NCBI GenBank assembly: GCA_001871925.1
Contig: MNWZ01000086.1
Coordinates: forward strand, 1-47,756
DNA length: 47,756 nt
Source: Zetaproteobacteria bacterium CG1_02_53_45
Lineage (GTDB): Bacteria > Pseudomonadota > Zetaproteobacteria > Mariprofundales > Mariprofundaceae
Direction: 5' to 3'
Shown here: in pieces, positions 18,476 to 28,521 of the stretch
Layout: each line of letters opens with the position of its first letter
Position numbering within the stretch: the first letter of the stretch is position 1
Program-made: the position numbers and the translations under genes
The notes under the pieces: generated by a model
What the model was told of the DNA's origin: nothing
What the model saw: the letters and a program-made list of their open reading frames with translations, nothing else
Database searches by the model: none

Positions 18476-20217
18476 CAGCTCTCCGACCTGCTGTTCAAGC
18501 GGGGTGTTTGCAGGCCAATACGCTCATTGATACGGATCAGCGTCTGCGGGCCTGCTATCCCATCGGCCGGCAAGCCCTGCGCTTTTTGGAAGTCTGTCAG
18601 CCGGTCCACCAGCAGCGCATCCATCTGCAGGAAAGCTCTGGGGGGGATCAGTTTGCCCTGCACTGCATCCAGTTGCGAAGCCAGCCATTGGATTACCTTG
18701 CCGGAATCTCCCGGCTTGAGCTCTTTTTCATAACCCGGAGGTTTGCTCCAGATCAGGGTCACCTGATTCTGCCAGTGCTGCTCGAGCTCCGAGAGATCAA
18801 TTTCCCACTGTTGCAGTTCCAGCGCGATGGTGACGCGGTCGCCTTCAATAGCACGGATCACTGCATAGTGCTGCCGGCCATCGCTACCTGTCAGCTCAAA
18901 CACGGCAGGGCGGTTGAGTCCTTTAAGCAGCCATGCGTTGGCCTGCTGCTGCAGGCAGGCAAGCTTTTTATCCACCAGCTGATCGCAGGGATCAACGTCA
19001 TCGGCGTTGAGCAGTTCAGTTTGCCAGATATCCGCCAGCGTTCTGAATGCCAGCATTTTTGTACCGGTTTGTTCAATGGTGCCCCAGATATCATTGGAGA
19101 AGAGAGAGACGGGCTGTTCATTCGCCGCGGCATCGGCCGTATCCAACTCCGCTTGCTCTATATTCTCTGCCTTCGGCTCTGTGTCAGCGGCATCGGCACC
19201 CCCCTGCACCTGTTCGGGTTGCGCGACAGGCTCTGCCTGCACTTCCGTGGTCGCCATGACCGTCGTTTGCTTGTCAGCGCTGTTTTGCGCTTCAAGACGG
19301 TTAAAATAGAACGCTGCCGAAACGGCCACCGCGATGGTCAAGGCCGATGCGACCAGCAGCGGCAACAGCGGGCGGCCTGAATGGCTGCCCGGCTCACCGA
19401 ACACCTCAATGCTTGCCTGCCGGACATGTTCCGGACGTGCCTCTCTGCCGCCCTGACTATAAAGTCCGAGCAGGATACGGTCGCAGAACAGGTTGATCAG
19501 GCGCGGCGTGCCCTGACTCTCCTTGTGAATAAGGTTGATGGTCTTGTCTGTGAACAGTGGTTGATCGCAGCCTGCTACCGAGAGGCGATGGCGGATATAT
19601 TCGCCGGTTTCAAAGCGACTGAGCGGTTTCAGGTGATAGCGTACAGTGATGCGCTGGGAGAGCTGTCTGAGCTCATGCTTCTCCAGCATGGCTTTCAGCT
19701 CCGGTTGACCGAGCAGCACGATCTGCAGCAGTTTACGCTCGTTTGTTTCCAGATTGGTCAGTAGCCGCAACTCTTCGAGCACATCCACACTCAGGTTTTG
19801 TGCCTCGTCAATCATCAGTACGGTATTTCGCCCCCGGCTATGTGCCCTGATCAGGCGGGCGCTGATCAGGTCGGTGAAGTCCTTGATGCTGACATTGAGG
19901 TGGGCGTAATTTTTAGGGTAACTGATGGACAGCTCATCGCATATGGTGGCCAGAAGCTCGCGCACGGAAAGCTTCGGATTGATGATCCAGGCAATATCGC
20001 AGTTTTCCGGTGCCTGTTCCAGCAGCTTGCGGCTGATCGTGGTTTTGCCCGTGCCCACTTCACCGGTCAGCAGTACAACGCCGCCTTCACCCTGCAATCC
20101 GTAGATCAGGTGTGCCAGCGCCTCCTGATGTTGATGTGTCATGTACAGGTAGCGTGGGTTGGGAGCGATGGAGAACGGGGCCTCGCTCAAACCGAAATAT
20201 GCTGAATATATGTTCAT
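18475..20217 (-). CDS. ExeA/GspA-like ATPase with C-terminal peptidoglycan-binding domain
   Basis: MNIYSAYFGLSEAPFSIAPNPRYLYMTHQHQEALAHLIYG, Walker A LTGEVGTGKTT, Walker B LMIDEAQNL, PG_binding_1-like C-terminus. Confidence 0.92.
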   Translation of the reverse strand: MNIYSAYFGLSEAPFSIAPNPRYLYMTHQHQEALAHLIYGLQGEGGVVLLTGEVGTGKTTISRKLLEQAPENCDIAWIINPKLSVRELLATICDELSISYPKNYAHLNVSIKDFTDLISARLIRAHSRGRNTVLMIDEAQNLSVDVLEELRLLTNLETNERKLLQIVLLGQPELKAMLEKHELRQLSQRITVRYHLKPLSRFETGEYIRHRLSVAGCDQPLFTDKTINLIHKESQGTPRLINLFCDRILLGLYSQGGREARPEHVRQASIEVFGEPGSHSGRPLLPLLVASALTIAVAVSAAFYFNRLEAQNSADKQTTVMATTEVQAEPVAQPEQVQGGADAADTEPKAENIEQAELDTADAAANEQPVSLFSNDIWGTIEQTGTKMLAFRTLADIWQTELLNADDVDPCDQLVDKKLACLQQQANAWLLKGLNRPAVFELTGSDGRQHYAVIRAIEGDRVTIALELQQWEIDLSELEQHWQNQVTLIWSKPPGYEKELKPGDSGKVIQWLASQLDAVQGKLIPPRAFLQMDALLVDRLTDFQKAQGLPADGIAGPQTLIRINERIGLQTPRLNSRSES

Positions 20218-20930
20218 CTACCTTCCTGCGACAAAATCCATGTGGCGATTTCACGGTAGACTGGCACAGCGTCGAAGGGGATTCGAGTAGAAAATGGATT
20301 GAACCGGAAATCGCGCAGGATCAGCTCATAATGATCACAGGGCAGTGTGGCAATATGTTTACCCCACTTCGCTGAGGCAACGGAGACCTGGGCATCATTA
20401 TCCCCCTCCTGTTGCTGAATATGACGCCCATAACGGCGAACGATCCACGGCTGATCGCCGGGCGGGCGCATGGCACTGTAACTGCGATAGCAAATATGCG
20501 GCAAATCAGGCGTGCGGGCATTGAATTTGGACATGTTCTCTGTGGTCATGTTTTGCACGCCTGTCAGCAGCCTGAAGGGAGAAAGCCGACTGCAGACAAA
20601 GTCGGCGGCAGCACTACCCCGGTGCGGCGTGGCCAGTGTGGTCAGGCTTGCTACTTTATCTCCACCACCGAGATGCGTAATCCAGTAGCGCGCATCAAGC
20701 CCGCCCATGGAGTGGGCCACCAGATGCAGCGGCCCCTGCTCATGTTGCAGCTGTTTTGCCAGAGCGGCTGCGCATTTTTCAATACTGCTGACCCGGGGCA
20801 GGCTGGGTACCAGCACGCGTAACCCCATGTGTTCATAGCGTTGCCGGATATTGCCAAAATACTCAAAGCATAACAGTTTGCGAAAGCCGAACAGCCCGTG
20901 AATCAGAACGACCGTTGGCCGCCGGTTCAT
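20214..20930 (-). CDS. Alpha/beta hydrolase (lipase-like)
   Basis: VVLIHGLFGF, LVAHSMGGLDARYW nucleophile elbow. Confidence 0.88.
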   Translation of the reverse strand: MNRRPTVVLIHGLFGFRKLLCFEYFGNIRQRYEHMGLRVLVPSLPRVSSIEKCAAALAKQLQHEQGPLHLVAHSMGGLDARYWITHLGGGDKVASLTTLATPHRGSAAADFVCSRLSPFRLLTGVQNMTTENMSKFNARTPDLPHICYRSYSAMRPPGDQPWIVRRYGRHIQQQEGDNDAQVSVASAKWGKHIATLPCDHYELILRDFRFNPFSTRIPFDAVPVYREIATWILSQEGR

Positions 20931-22363
20931 TGCTTCTTGTTAAGAATCTTCAGCAGTGACAACTGTGGCGAGCGGGGCCCTTCAATAGCAACTGGGTAAT
21001 TGCCCGAGAAGCAGGCATCACAATGTGATTCACGCGGTTTGCCTACGGCCTTGTACATGCCTTCAAAGCTGACAAAGGCCAGTGAGTCGGCGCCGATGGC
21101 CTTGCGCATCTCTTCGAGGTCCATCTTGTTGGCCATCAGTTCAGCGGCATCGGGTGTGTCGACACCGTAAAAGCAGGAGTGCTTGGTTGGCGGGCTGGAA
21201 ATGCGCATATGGATTTCAGCGGCACCGGCGGCACGTACCATCTCGACGATCTTGCGGCTGGTAGTGCCGCGAACGATGGAGTCATCCACCAGTACGACGC
21301 GTTTGCCTGCAATCAGTTCGCGGTTGGGGTTGAGTTTAAGTTTCACACCGAAGTTGCGGATCGATTGCTTGGGCTCGATAAACGTGCGGCCGACATAATG
21401 GTTGCGGATCAGTCCCATCTGGAACGGAATACCCGATGCTTCGGCAAATCCCATGGCAGGCGGCACGCCTGAGTCCGGCACCGGGATAACGAGATCCGCA
21501 TCGACAGGGGACTCTTTGGCCAGCTCAACACCGATCTGGTAACGGGCTTTATAGACATTCACGCCTTCAAGCGTGGAGTCTGGACGCGCAAAGTAGACAT
21601 ATTCAAAAACACAGAAGTGCGGTTTGCAGTCGTTGCCCAGCGGTTTAAAGCTGGTCAGGCCGCTATCTTCAATGACAACCATTTCACCCGGCTCAACATC
21701 ACGCACATATTTGGCGCCGATCAGATCAAAGGCGCAGGTTTCCGAGGCCAGAACCCAGGAATTATCCAGTTTGCCCAGTACCAGCGGACGGATACCGTCA
21801 CGGTCTCGTACACCGACCAGTCTTTTTTCCACCAGCACCAGCAGTGAGAAGCCGCCGGCAAGTTGTCTGACCGCTTCGCTCAGACGTTCGGTCATGGTCG
21901 CAGCTTTGCTGCGCGCCACCAGATGAATCAGTACCTCGGTATCGGATGTGGACTGGAAGATCGAACCGTCTTTCTCCAGCTGTTTGCGCAGTTCAGGCGC
22001 ATTGACGATGTTGCCGTTGTGACACATGGCGATGCCGCCATGGGCATATTCAAACGAAAATGGCTGGCAGTTACGCAGCCCCGAGTCACCTGATGTCGAG
22101 TAACGTACATGGCCGATACCATGCCGGCCTGTGAGTTCCTTGATTTCCGATTTGTGAAAAATATCGGCAACAAGGCCCATGCCGCGATGGGAGTGAAAAC
22201 TGTGTCCATCAGTGCAGACAATGCCGGCGGACTCCTGTCCGCGGTGCTGCTGTGCATACAACCCCAAATAGGTCAGGTTGGCAGCTTCCGGGTGATCAAA
22301 TACACCAAATACACCGCATTCATCATGGAAATGGTCGTTACTATCGCATTCGACGCTCATCAT
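20927..22363 (-). CDS. purF: Amidophosphoribosyltransferase
   Basis: DECGVFGVF (propeptide-type catalytic Cys), LYAQQHRGQESAGI, VVLVDDSIVRGTTS; Cys residues FCVFEYVYFARPDS, HSCFYGVDTP, CDACF match the Fe-S (B. subtilis) type. Confidence 0.97.
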   Translation of the reverse strand: MMSVECDSNDHFHDECGVFGVFDHPEAANLTYLGLYAQQHRGQESAGIVCTDGHSFHSHRGMGLVADIFHKSEIKELTGRHGIGHVRYSTSGDSGLRNCQPFSFEYAHGGIAMCHNGNIVNAPELRKQLEKDGSIFQSTSDTEVLIHLVARSKAATMTERLSEAVRQLAGGFSLLVLVEKRLVGVRDRDGIRPLVLGKLDNSWVLASETCAFDLIGAKYVRDVEPGEMVVIEDSGLTSFKPLGNDCKPHFCVFEYVYFARPDSTLEGVNVYKARYQIGVELAKESPVDADLVIPVPDSGVPPAMGFAEASGIPFQMGLIRNHYVGRTFIEPKQSIRNFGVKLKLNPNRELIAGKRVVLVDDSIVRGTTSRKIVEMVRAAGAAEIHMRISSPPTKHSCFYGVDTPDAAELMANKMDLEEMRKAIGADSLAFVSFEGMYKAVGKPRESHCDACFSGNYPVAIEGPRSPQLSLLKILNKKQ

Positions 22364-22367
22364 GGCC

Positions 22368-22967
22368 TCATTTCGAACTGTTTTCGAGAATTTGTTTTAA
22401 AGCTTCCCTGTCCTTTAACGGGATCAGGTCTTTCATCTGTTCACTGGCGGGACTCTCTGCTACGGGCTTCCTGGCAGCCCCCTGTCTGGAGAACGGGTAA
22501 CCCTCGGGAATCATCTGTCCCAGCATATCACCCAGTTCAATCGCATAGGGTGCCAGAGTACTCTGTTTCAGCCAACCGCCTGCATCGGGCTTGCTGTAGG
22601 AGGTATAAACCAGAAAACAGAGGGCAATCAGGAACGTGCCGCGGGCGGCGCCGAAAAAGACACCCAGCGTGCGATCGGTGGCGGTCAGTGCGGCCATGTC
22701 AACGAGGTTGCGAATCAGTGCGCCGAGAAGTCCGACGACTATCATGACAGTCACGAAGACAAGTCCGAAGCCTGTAATATCGGCAACGGTCGGGTTGTCG
22801 ATCCAGGGGCTGATAAATTCGCCGGCCTGTCCGGAAAACTGACCGGCAAGCAGGAATGCGGCGACAAGCCCGATCAGAGAAATGATCTCGCGTACAAAAC
22901 CACGCCACAATGACAGCACCATCGACAGTCCGACAATCAGAATCAGAATATAGTCAATAAAATTCAA
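22368..22967 (-). CDS. cvpA: CvpA family membrane protein
   Basis: MNFIDYILILIVGLSMVLSLWRGFVREIISLIGLVAAFLLA; adjacent to purF. Confidence 0.92.
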   Translation of the reverse strand: MNFIDYILILIVGLSMVLSLWRGFVREIISLIGLVAAFLLAGQFSGQAGEFISPWIDNPTVADITGFGLVFVTVMIVVGLLGALIRNLVDMAALTATDRTLGVFFGAARGTFLIALCFLVYTSYSKPDAGGWLKQSTLAPYAIELGDMLGQMIPEGYPFSRQGAARKPVAESPASEQMKDLIPLKDREALKQILENSSK

Positions 22968-23004
22968 AACATTCCTCTGTGATGCTCATGCCAGAATACC
23001 ATGA

Positions 23005-24393
23005 TCAGCTTAACAGCTTCTGTGCCGCATCGGATAAGTGCTTCACCGCTGTCAGCTGCAGAGGTGATTTCGTGCTGCTGCGCATGTTAGCAATGATGTT
23101 TGCCTTCTGCACCCTCTGGTGGTTTCCATGCGGCAATACCACATGCGTAAAGCCCAGGCTGGCGGCCTCCTTGGCGCGCGGTTCGGGTTGGCCGACAGGG
23201 CGGATTTCACCGGTCAGGCCTACCTCGCCGAAGACCACGACGTTGTGTGGCATGGCTCTTTCCTGATAGGCCGAGAGCATGGCCAGAAGTACGGCGAGAT
23301 CTGCTGCCGGCTCCTGGATGCGTGCGCCACCGGCAATATTGACATACACATCATGCTGGGAGAGCGGCAGGCCGACGCGGCGTTCCAGTACGGCGGTAAG
23401 CATGGCTACGCGCGCTGCATCAAGGCCAACGGCGGAACGCTTGGGCGTGGAATAAACCGTGGGGGCGATCAGCGCCTGCACTTCGACCAGCAGCGGACGG
23501 GTTCCCTCCATACAGGCGAGTACCACTGAACCGGGCGTATCTGCGCTGCGCTCGGCCAGAAACAGGCGGGACGCATCGACAATGCCGAGCAGTCCCTGAT
23601 CGGTCATTTCAAACACGCCGATTTCACCGGCCGGGCCAAAACGGTTTTTCACTGCCCTGAGGATTCTGTGGGCGTGGCCGCGATCGCCTTCAAAGTAGAT
23701 CACCGCATCCACCATATGCTCAAGCACTCGGGGGCCGGCCAGGGCGCCGTCCTTGGTGACATGGCCGACCAGAATCATGGCGTGCCCCTTCTGCTTGGCG
23801 CTCTGCACGAGAGCCGCAGCGCAATCCCTGACCTGTGATACCGTGCCCGGTGCGCTGGTCAGGCGTGTGCTGACGGTGGTCTGGATGGAATCGACAATGA
23901 CGATGCCCGGTTTTGTTTTATCAATGGTGGCCAGAATGGATTCCAGTTCGCAGGCGGAGACCAGCATCAGGTTGTCATCGAGCGCCCCGATACGTTCGCC
24001 GCGCATGCGCACCTGCTGCACCGACTCTTCGCCGGTTACATAGAGCACCTGTTGCGATTTGTCGGAAGCGGCCAGTTTGGCTGCAGCCTGCAACAGCAAG
24101 GTGGATTTTCCGATGCCCGGATCACCACCGATCAGCACGGCCGAACCCGGCACCAGTCCGCCACCGAGCACGCGATTGAGCTCCTCTATATCGGTGGAGC
24201 GGCGTGGGCTCTGCTGGCGGGAAATATCGGTGATGGATGTGGTGGCAAGGGCTTTTCCCTTACCGCCGATGCGGGGGGAAGTCTCAATCACCTGTTCGGT
24301 GATGCTGTTCCATTCTCCGCAATCGCTGCATTGGCCGCTCCATTTGCGATGCTCGGCACCGCATGATTGACAGACAAAGAGTGATTTAGCCAT
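23005..24393 (-). CDS. radA: DNA repair protein RadA
   Basis: FVCQSCGAEHRKWSGQCSDCGEWN zinc finger, GGDPGIGKSTLLLQ, KNRFG motif, Lon-like C-terminus. Confidence 0.97.
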   Translation of the reverse strand: MAKSLFVCQSCGAEHRKWSGQCSDCGEWNSITEQVIETSPRIGGKGKALATTSITDISRQQSPRRSTDIEELNRVLGGGLVPGSAVLIGGDPGIGKSTLLLQAAAKLAASDKSQQVLYVTGEESVQQVRMRGERIGALDDNLMLVSACELESILATIDKTKPGIVIVDSIQTTVSTRLTSAPGTVSQVRDCAAALVQSAKQKGHAMILVGHVTKDGALAGPRVLEHMVDAVIYFEGDRGHAHRILRAVKNRFGPAGEIGVFEMTDQGLLGIVDASRLFLAERSADTPGSVVLACMEGTRPLLVEVQALIAPTVYSTPKRSAVGLDAARVAMLTAVLERRVGLPLSQHDVYVNIAGGARIQEPAADLAVLLAMLSAYQERAMPHNVVVFGEVGLTGEIRPVGQPEPRAKEAASLGFTHVVLPHGNHQRVQKANIIANMRSSTKSPLQLTAVKHLSDAAQKLLS

Positions 24394-24471
24394 GGCCGGG
24401 GAGACTAACCGGAAAAGCTGACAGTGCCATGCGTAATAGCAGGAGGATAAGTGACTGAAAGTGCTGGTTAA

Positions 24472-25653
24472 TTATTTTATCTGTTCCAGCCAGCAGTCGG
24501 TGAGTCCGAGCGCAGGGCAGGCCTCAAGCATGGTGCTGACCGCCTCGGCATGGGTGTCATACGGGCCGATGCGAACGCGGTGAATAAGCTTGTCTCCGAC
24601 CGCGACGGTTGAGATAAACGGCTGTTTTTCACCCGGTGGCACATTGATTTCCGAGGTCATGGCTGCGGCATTGGCCATGGAGTCAAACGACGCGATATTG
24701 ATGGCCCATTTGGCGGCGGTTTTGGCCGTTGCTGCCCGGACAGGTTCAGCCTTGGCTTGCGCCGGTGTGTCGGCCACCGAAGTCGCGGGTAGGTTGCTGT
24801 CGCCCTCAAACAGGATCTGCCACTTGCCGTTATCGCTGTTGCGGACAAGCTCGAGGCGCTTGCGGTTCGATGCGGCGTAATTGCTGGATTTGTAGACCTG
24901 ATCAAACTCAACCACTGTGGCTTTACCATAGGGTGTCTGTTTGGCTGTTCCGATCACTTTCAGGTTGGAAATAGCAACCTGAATAAAGGTTTTACGGCCA
25001 TTTACACGTCGTTTGTAAGTGCTCCACGAGGTATAGTCGTATTCCGGGGTTTTAAAGGCGGCATGGTAGTGGGAGAGGTAGGCATCCGCATTGAGCGATT
25101 GCCAGTCTTTGCGCCACTGTTCAATATCCGCGTTCATATCATCGGGATACGCTGCAACAGTTTTAACGACTTTTTCCGGTGCGGGGGCTGCGATCGCCAG
25201 GGCGGGCTGTTTCTGATTGTTCAGGCTTTCGGTGAAAGCGAGCAGCCGTTGATCAGCGCGTTTGAGTGCAAAACTGAGTCTGGCATGTTTCAGCTTGCTG
25301 ATATCACCGTCGACAGCATGGGCATATCTGCCTGCCCGCACTGCTGCTTCAACGGACTGGCGGCGATAGGCTTCAGCCCTGATCAGTGCGGCCAGCGGGT
25401 TTTTCTCTGCAGCGGGAGCGTTAAGGAAGCTGATCGCTTCCTCATTGTTGCCGGCATCCAGTGCAAGCTTGCCGAGCAGCACTTCGCGCTCGCCTTTGTC
25501 CAGTGCGCGTACGGCTTCGTGCCGGCCATCCTTGAGCATCTGATAAAGTTGTTCTCTGTCCGCTGTGTCCGAGGCAGAGAAACTTTGTACTGATGCAAGC
25601 AGCAGGGAGGCAAACAGGAGCAGTGAGCAGGTGATGTGGTTGATTTTAAACAT
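24472..25653 (-). CDS. Secreted protein with NTF2-like (Cds6-type) and SPOR domains
   Basis: Signal peptide; WRKDWQSLNADAYLSHYHAAFKTPEYDYTSWSTYKRRVN...; C-terminal WAINIASFDSMANAAAMTSEI...HRVRIGPYDTHAEAV SPOR-like. Confidence 0.75.
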   Translation of the reverse strand: MFKINHITCSLLLFASLLLASVQSFSASDTADREQLYQMLKDGRHEAVRALDKGEREVLLGKLALDAGNNEEAISFLNAPAAEKNPLAALIRAEAYRRQSVEAAVRAGRYAHAVDGDISKLKHARLSFALKRADQRLLAFTESLNNQKQPALAIAAPAPEKVVKTVAAYPDDMNADIEQWRKDWQSLNADAYLSHYHAAFKTPEYDYTSWSTYKRRVNGRKTFIQVAISNLKVIGTAKQTPYGKATVVEFDQVYKSSNYAASNRKRLELVRNSDNGKWQILFEGDSNLPATSVADTPAQAKAEPVRAATAKTAAKWAINIASFDSMANAAAMTSEINVPPGEKQPFISTVAVGDKLIHRVRIGPYDTHAEAVSTMLEACPALGLTDCWLEQIK

Positions 25654-25655
25654 AA

Positions 25656-26711
25656 TTATCCATCTATTTCTTCCTGCACATGGACATTGGAGTGCGGCTG
25701 GCCGGCCTGATTGCCGGACGCCGGCTCCTTGGATGGCAGGGGTGCGTGCGGATTGCTTAGCGCGTCGCTATCCGGTTGCGACAGCAGCTTTTCGGAAGTT
25801 TCATCGAATGATGCGTATGCAATCAGTGTCTTTTCCTTGGGGATGTTGGTCACCATCCACTGGATCAGGTCGCCCCACATACGTGAAATCTGCGCCTGAC
25901 TGGGCATGATGCCGGCATAGGGCAGTTCCACTGTGATGACCGGAATCTGATGCTGCACGCCGGCGCTGTTACCGAGCGAGCCGGGGTAGGTGCCGATCAG
26001 CTTCAGGTGCAGTTGGCCCAGATTGTTCGGGCCGACAGGCGGGCCATCGAAATCCAGTACGCCGTAAGGGGCGTGTACCGATACGATGACGTGCGGTTTA
26101 AATGTCCGGATCTCTTCATATAACCAGTGTGATTCCGGTTCGCTCAGAGGCGCTGTGCCGGGATATCGCCTGGGATCATGATTCGTCTGTTGCCAGTATC
26201 GGCTTGTTTCCTCGTGCCAGTTCGGTGTCGGCATATTTCGATTAAGATCGACACCATGGGCATTCAGGCGCTGCGACTGCGCTTGCAGCAGACCATCCGG
26301 GTTGACCAGTGGCGACACATGCCAGTGGAACAGCCCCGAGTGGTGGACGTCCAGTGTTTGCATCCAGTTGAAAACAATGCTGACCGAGCTGTATTCATCG
26401 CCGTGCGTGCCGCCAAGCATCAATACCCGGGCGACCGGTTGCCGGGCCGCCAGCGGCGGGTACTCCTTCATCAGAATAGCCTGACCGTTGACCGAGCGGG
26501 CTCCGGTATCCTGCAGAAGGCTGTCCAGGCAGCGGCGGTTGCTGACACTGCCCAGCTTGTTGCCGATACGCTTGCACTCTTCAGCGACTGCGGGATTTAC
26601 GGGTTGTTGCTGCGCATATGCAATCCCACTGCCTGTGCAAAGCAGGGAGAGCAGGGATGCCAGCAGTGAAGGGATCAAATGCAGCCTTGAAAGAGGCGAA
26701 GTGGTTTTCAT
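25656..26711 (-). CDS. M14-family zinc carboxypeptidase (murein peptide amidase-like)
   Basis: LGGTHGDEYSSVS, GVDLNRNMPTPNW, VSVHAPYGVLDFDG, VITVELPYAG; signal peptide from ATG 26711. Confidence 0.88.
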   Translation of the reverse strand: MKTTSPLSRLHLIPSLLASLLSLLCTGSGIAYAQQQPVNPAVAEECKRIGNKLGSVSNRRCLDSLLQDTGARSVNGQAILMKEYPPLAARQPVARVLMLGGTHGDEYSSVSIVFNWMQTLDVHHSGLFHWHVSPLVNPDGLLQAQSQRLNAHGVDLNRNMPTPNWHEETSRYWQQTNHDPRRYPGTAPLSEPESHWLYEEIRTFKPHVIVSVHAPYGVLDFDGPPVGPNNLGQLHLKLIGTYPGSLGNSAGVQHQIPVITVELPYAGIMPSQAQISRMWGDLIQWMVTNIPKEKTLIAYASFDETSEKLLSQPDSDALSNPHAPLPSKEPASGNQAGQPHSNVHVQEEIDG

Positions 26712-26767
26712 GCGCGCAACGATAGCCGTTGCATATCGGTGTGCCAATCGGCGTTTTCGTAGCCGGC

Positions 26768-27565
26768 TCAATTTGTTTTGAAATGTTTTTCGGCCAGCAG
26801 CAAGAGCCCGGTCAGCGTCAGGTGGGGCTCATGCTGATGGATTTCAGGTAGGTCCTGCAGCAATAGTGAAATCAGACCGCCGGTAGCAATCACCGGCGCC
26901 AGTTCATAACCGGGCAGCCGCTGCAGGCGTTTAATGATGCCGGCATAGCTGTCCACCGCCCCCCAATAGGAGCCGGCCTGCATGCTGCTGGCAGTATCGC
27001 GTGCGATCAGGACGTTATCGCGTTTGATGGATACCTCGGGCAATTTCGCCGCACGCTTGCACAGGGCGGCCAGTGAAACCTCAATACCGGGCAGAATCAG
27101 GCCGCCGGCATAGTGACCATCAGGCGTGACGACATCAAACGTTGTGGCTGTGCCGCAGTCGAGTACGATGACGGGAGCGCCGAACTGTTCTCTGGCGGCC
27201 ACGGCATTGACGATGCGGTCAGCGCCGACCTCACGCGGGTTTTTGTAATCCACGGCCATGCCGGTTTTGACATCGGTGGAGCCGACAAAAGCCGGTTTGA
27301 TTTTGCAGATGCGTTCGCAGGCAGCGGCAAGCGGCACATCAAGGTGAGGGACAACGCTGGCAATCATGATGCCTGCAATGCCTTCGGCAGGCTGGCCGGA
27401 TTGCTCAAACATACCGTGCAACTGCCAGGCCAGTTCATCGGGCGTGAGTTGTCGCTCACTGGAGAGACGCCAGTCGGTCAGCAGTTTGCGGTTCTCATAC
27501 AGGCCGAAGACCATCTGTGTATTGCCGATGTCGGCCACAAGAAAACGCGAGGTTTCAGTTGTCAT
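26768..27565 (-). CDS. coaX: Type III pantothenate kinase
   Basis: FLVADIGNTQMVFGLYE, NPREVGADRIVNAVAA, VLDCGTATTFDVV, IATGGL. Confidence 0.96.
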   Translation of the reverse strand: MTTETSRFLVADIGNTQMVFGLYENRKLLTDWRLSSERQLTPDELAWQLHGMFEQSGQPAEGIAGIMIASVVPHLDVPLAAACERICKIKPAFVGSTDVKTGMAVDYKNPREVGADRIVNAVAAREQFGAPVIVLDCGTATTFDVVTPDGHYAGGLILPGIEVSLAALCKRAAKLPEVSIKRDNVLIARDTASSMQAGSYWGAVDSYAGIIKRLQRLPGYELAPVIATGGLISLLLQDLPEIHQHEPHLTLTGLLLLAEKHFKTN

Positions 27566-28521
27566 AGTAACTCCAGATCACCGGCGATAATACGCCGGAT
27601 CTCATCGCCTGTATCGAGCAACAGGGCACCGTCATCGTCCAGTGCTGTTGCCAGTCCGTAGATATAATCGCGCCCGTCAAACACGCGTACCGATTGGCCC
27701 GAAGCGGCATGTGCCTGCCACCAGGCCCTGTGCACCGGCGCAAATCCCTGCTCCATATACAGCGCATACCAGTGATCCAGTGCCTGGATGATGGCGGTGG
27801 CCACTTCCAGTCGGGAAACGTTCCGGCATGCGGCCGACTCAAGGTCGGTGACCCGTTGCGTGATGCTCTCGGGCCAGCCATCAGCAGGGGCCTGTAAATT
27901 GATGCCGAAGCCGAGCACGACGGCATGCACGCGCCCGGGCTCGGCGCGCATTTCAGTGAGGATGCCGGCCAGTTTGGCGCCTCTGTGTAACAGGTCATTC
28001 GGCCATTTGATGCCAAGATCCGGCACAAAGCGGCTTAAACCATCGTGCAGGGCGACTGCGGTGAGCAGGGAGAGTTGCGGCACCTGCTCGGGTGGCAGGG
28101 CAGGGCGCAGCAGTACGCTGCAGGCCAGCGACTCGGGCAGGGTATGCCAGACGCGGCCCATGCGTCCTTTGCCGGCAGACTGGGATCTGGCAATAATCAC
28201 CAGCCCTTCCTCAGTGCCCAGTTCCGCCTGCTGCATGGCATCGCGATTGGTTGAGCCGGTTTCATCAAGCATGATAATGCTGTTGCCGATACAGCGGGTG
28301 GATAACCGTGAGGCCAGCATGCCGGCAGTAAACGCTTCCGATTTCAGCAGGTAACCCTGCCCCGGACAGGCCTGAATATCGGCACCATCCTTGCGCAGCG
28401 CTTCGATATGTTTCCACACACCTGTTCGCGACAGCCCCAGTTCTGTGGCCAATGTGTCGCCTGAAACGGGTTTCCGGCTGAGTCCGAGCCGGGTCAGGAT
28501 AAATTCGCGCGAAGCATTCAA
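27562..28521 (-). CDS. birA: Biotin--[acetyl-CoA-carboxylase] ligase / biotin operon repressor
   Basis: HTH N-terminus LATELGLSRTGVWKHIEALRKDG; SAGKGRMGRVWHTLP (GRGRRGR-like) and KWPNDLLHRGAKLAGILTE. Confidence 0.95.
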   Translation of the reverse strand: MNASREFILTRLGLSRKPVSGDTLATELGLSRTGVWKHIEALRKDGADIQACPGQGYLLKSEAFTAGMLASRLSTRCIGNSIIMLDETGSTNRDAMQQAELGTEEGLVIIARSQSAGKGRMGRVWHTLPESLACSVLLRPALPPEQVPQLSLLTAVALHDGLSRFVPDLGIKWPNDLLHRGAKLAGILTEMRAEPGRVHAVVLGFGINLQAPADGWPESITQRVTDLESAACRNVSRLEVATAIIQALDHWYALYMEQGFAPVHRAWWQAHAASGQSVRVFDGRDYIYGLATALDDDGALLLDTGDEIRRIIAGDLELL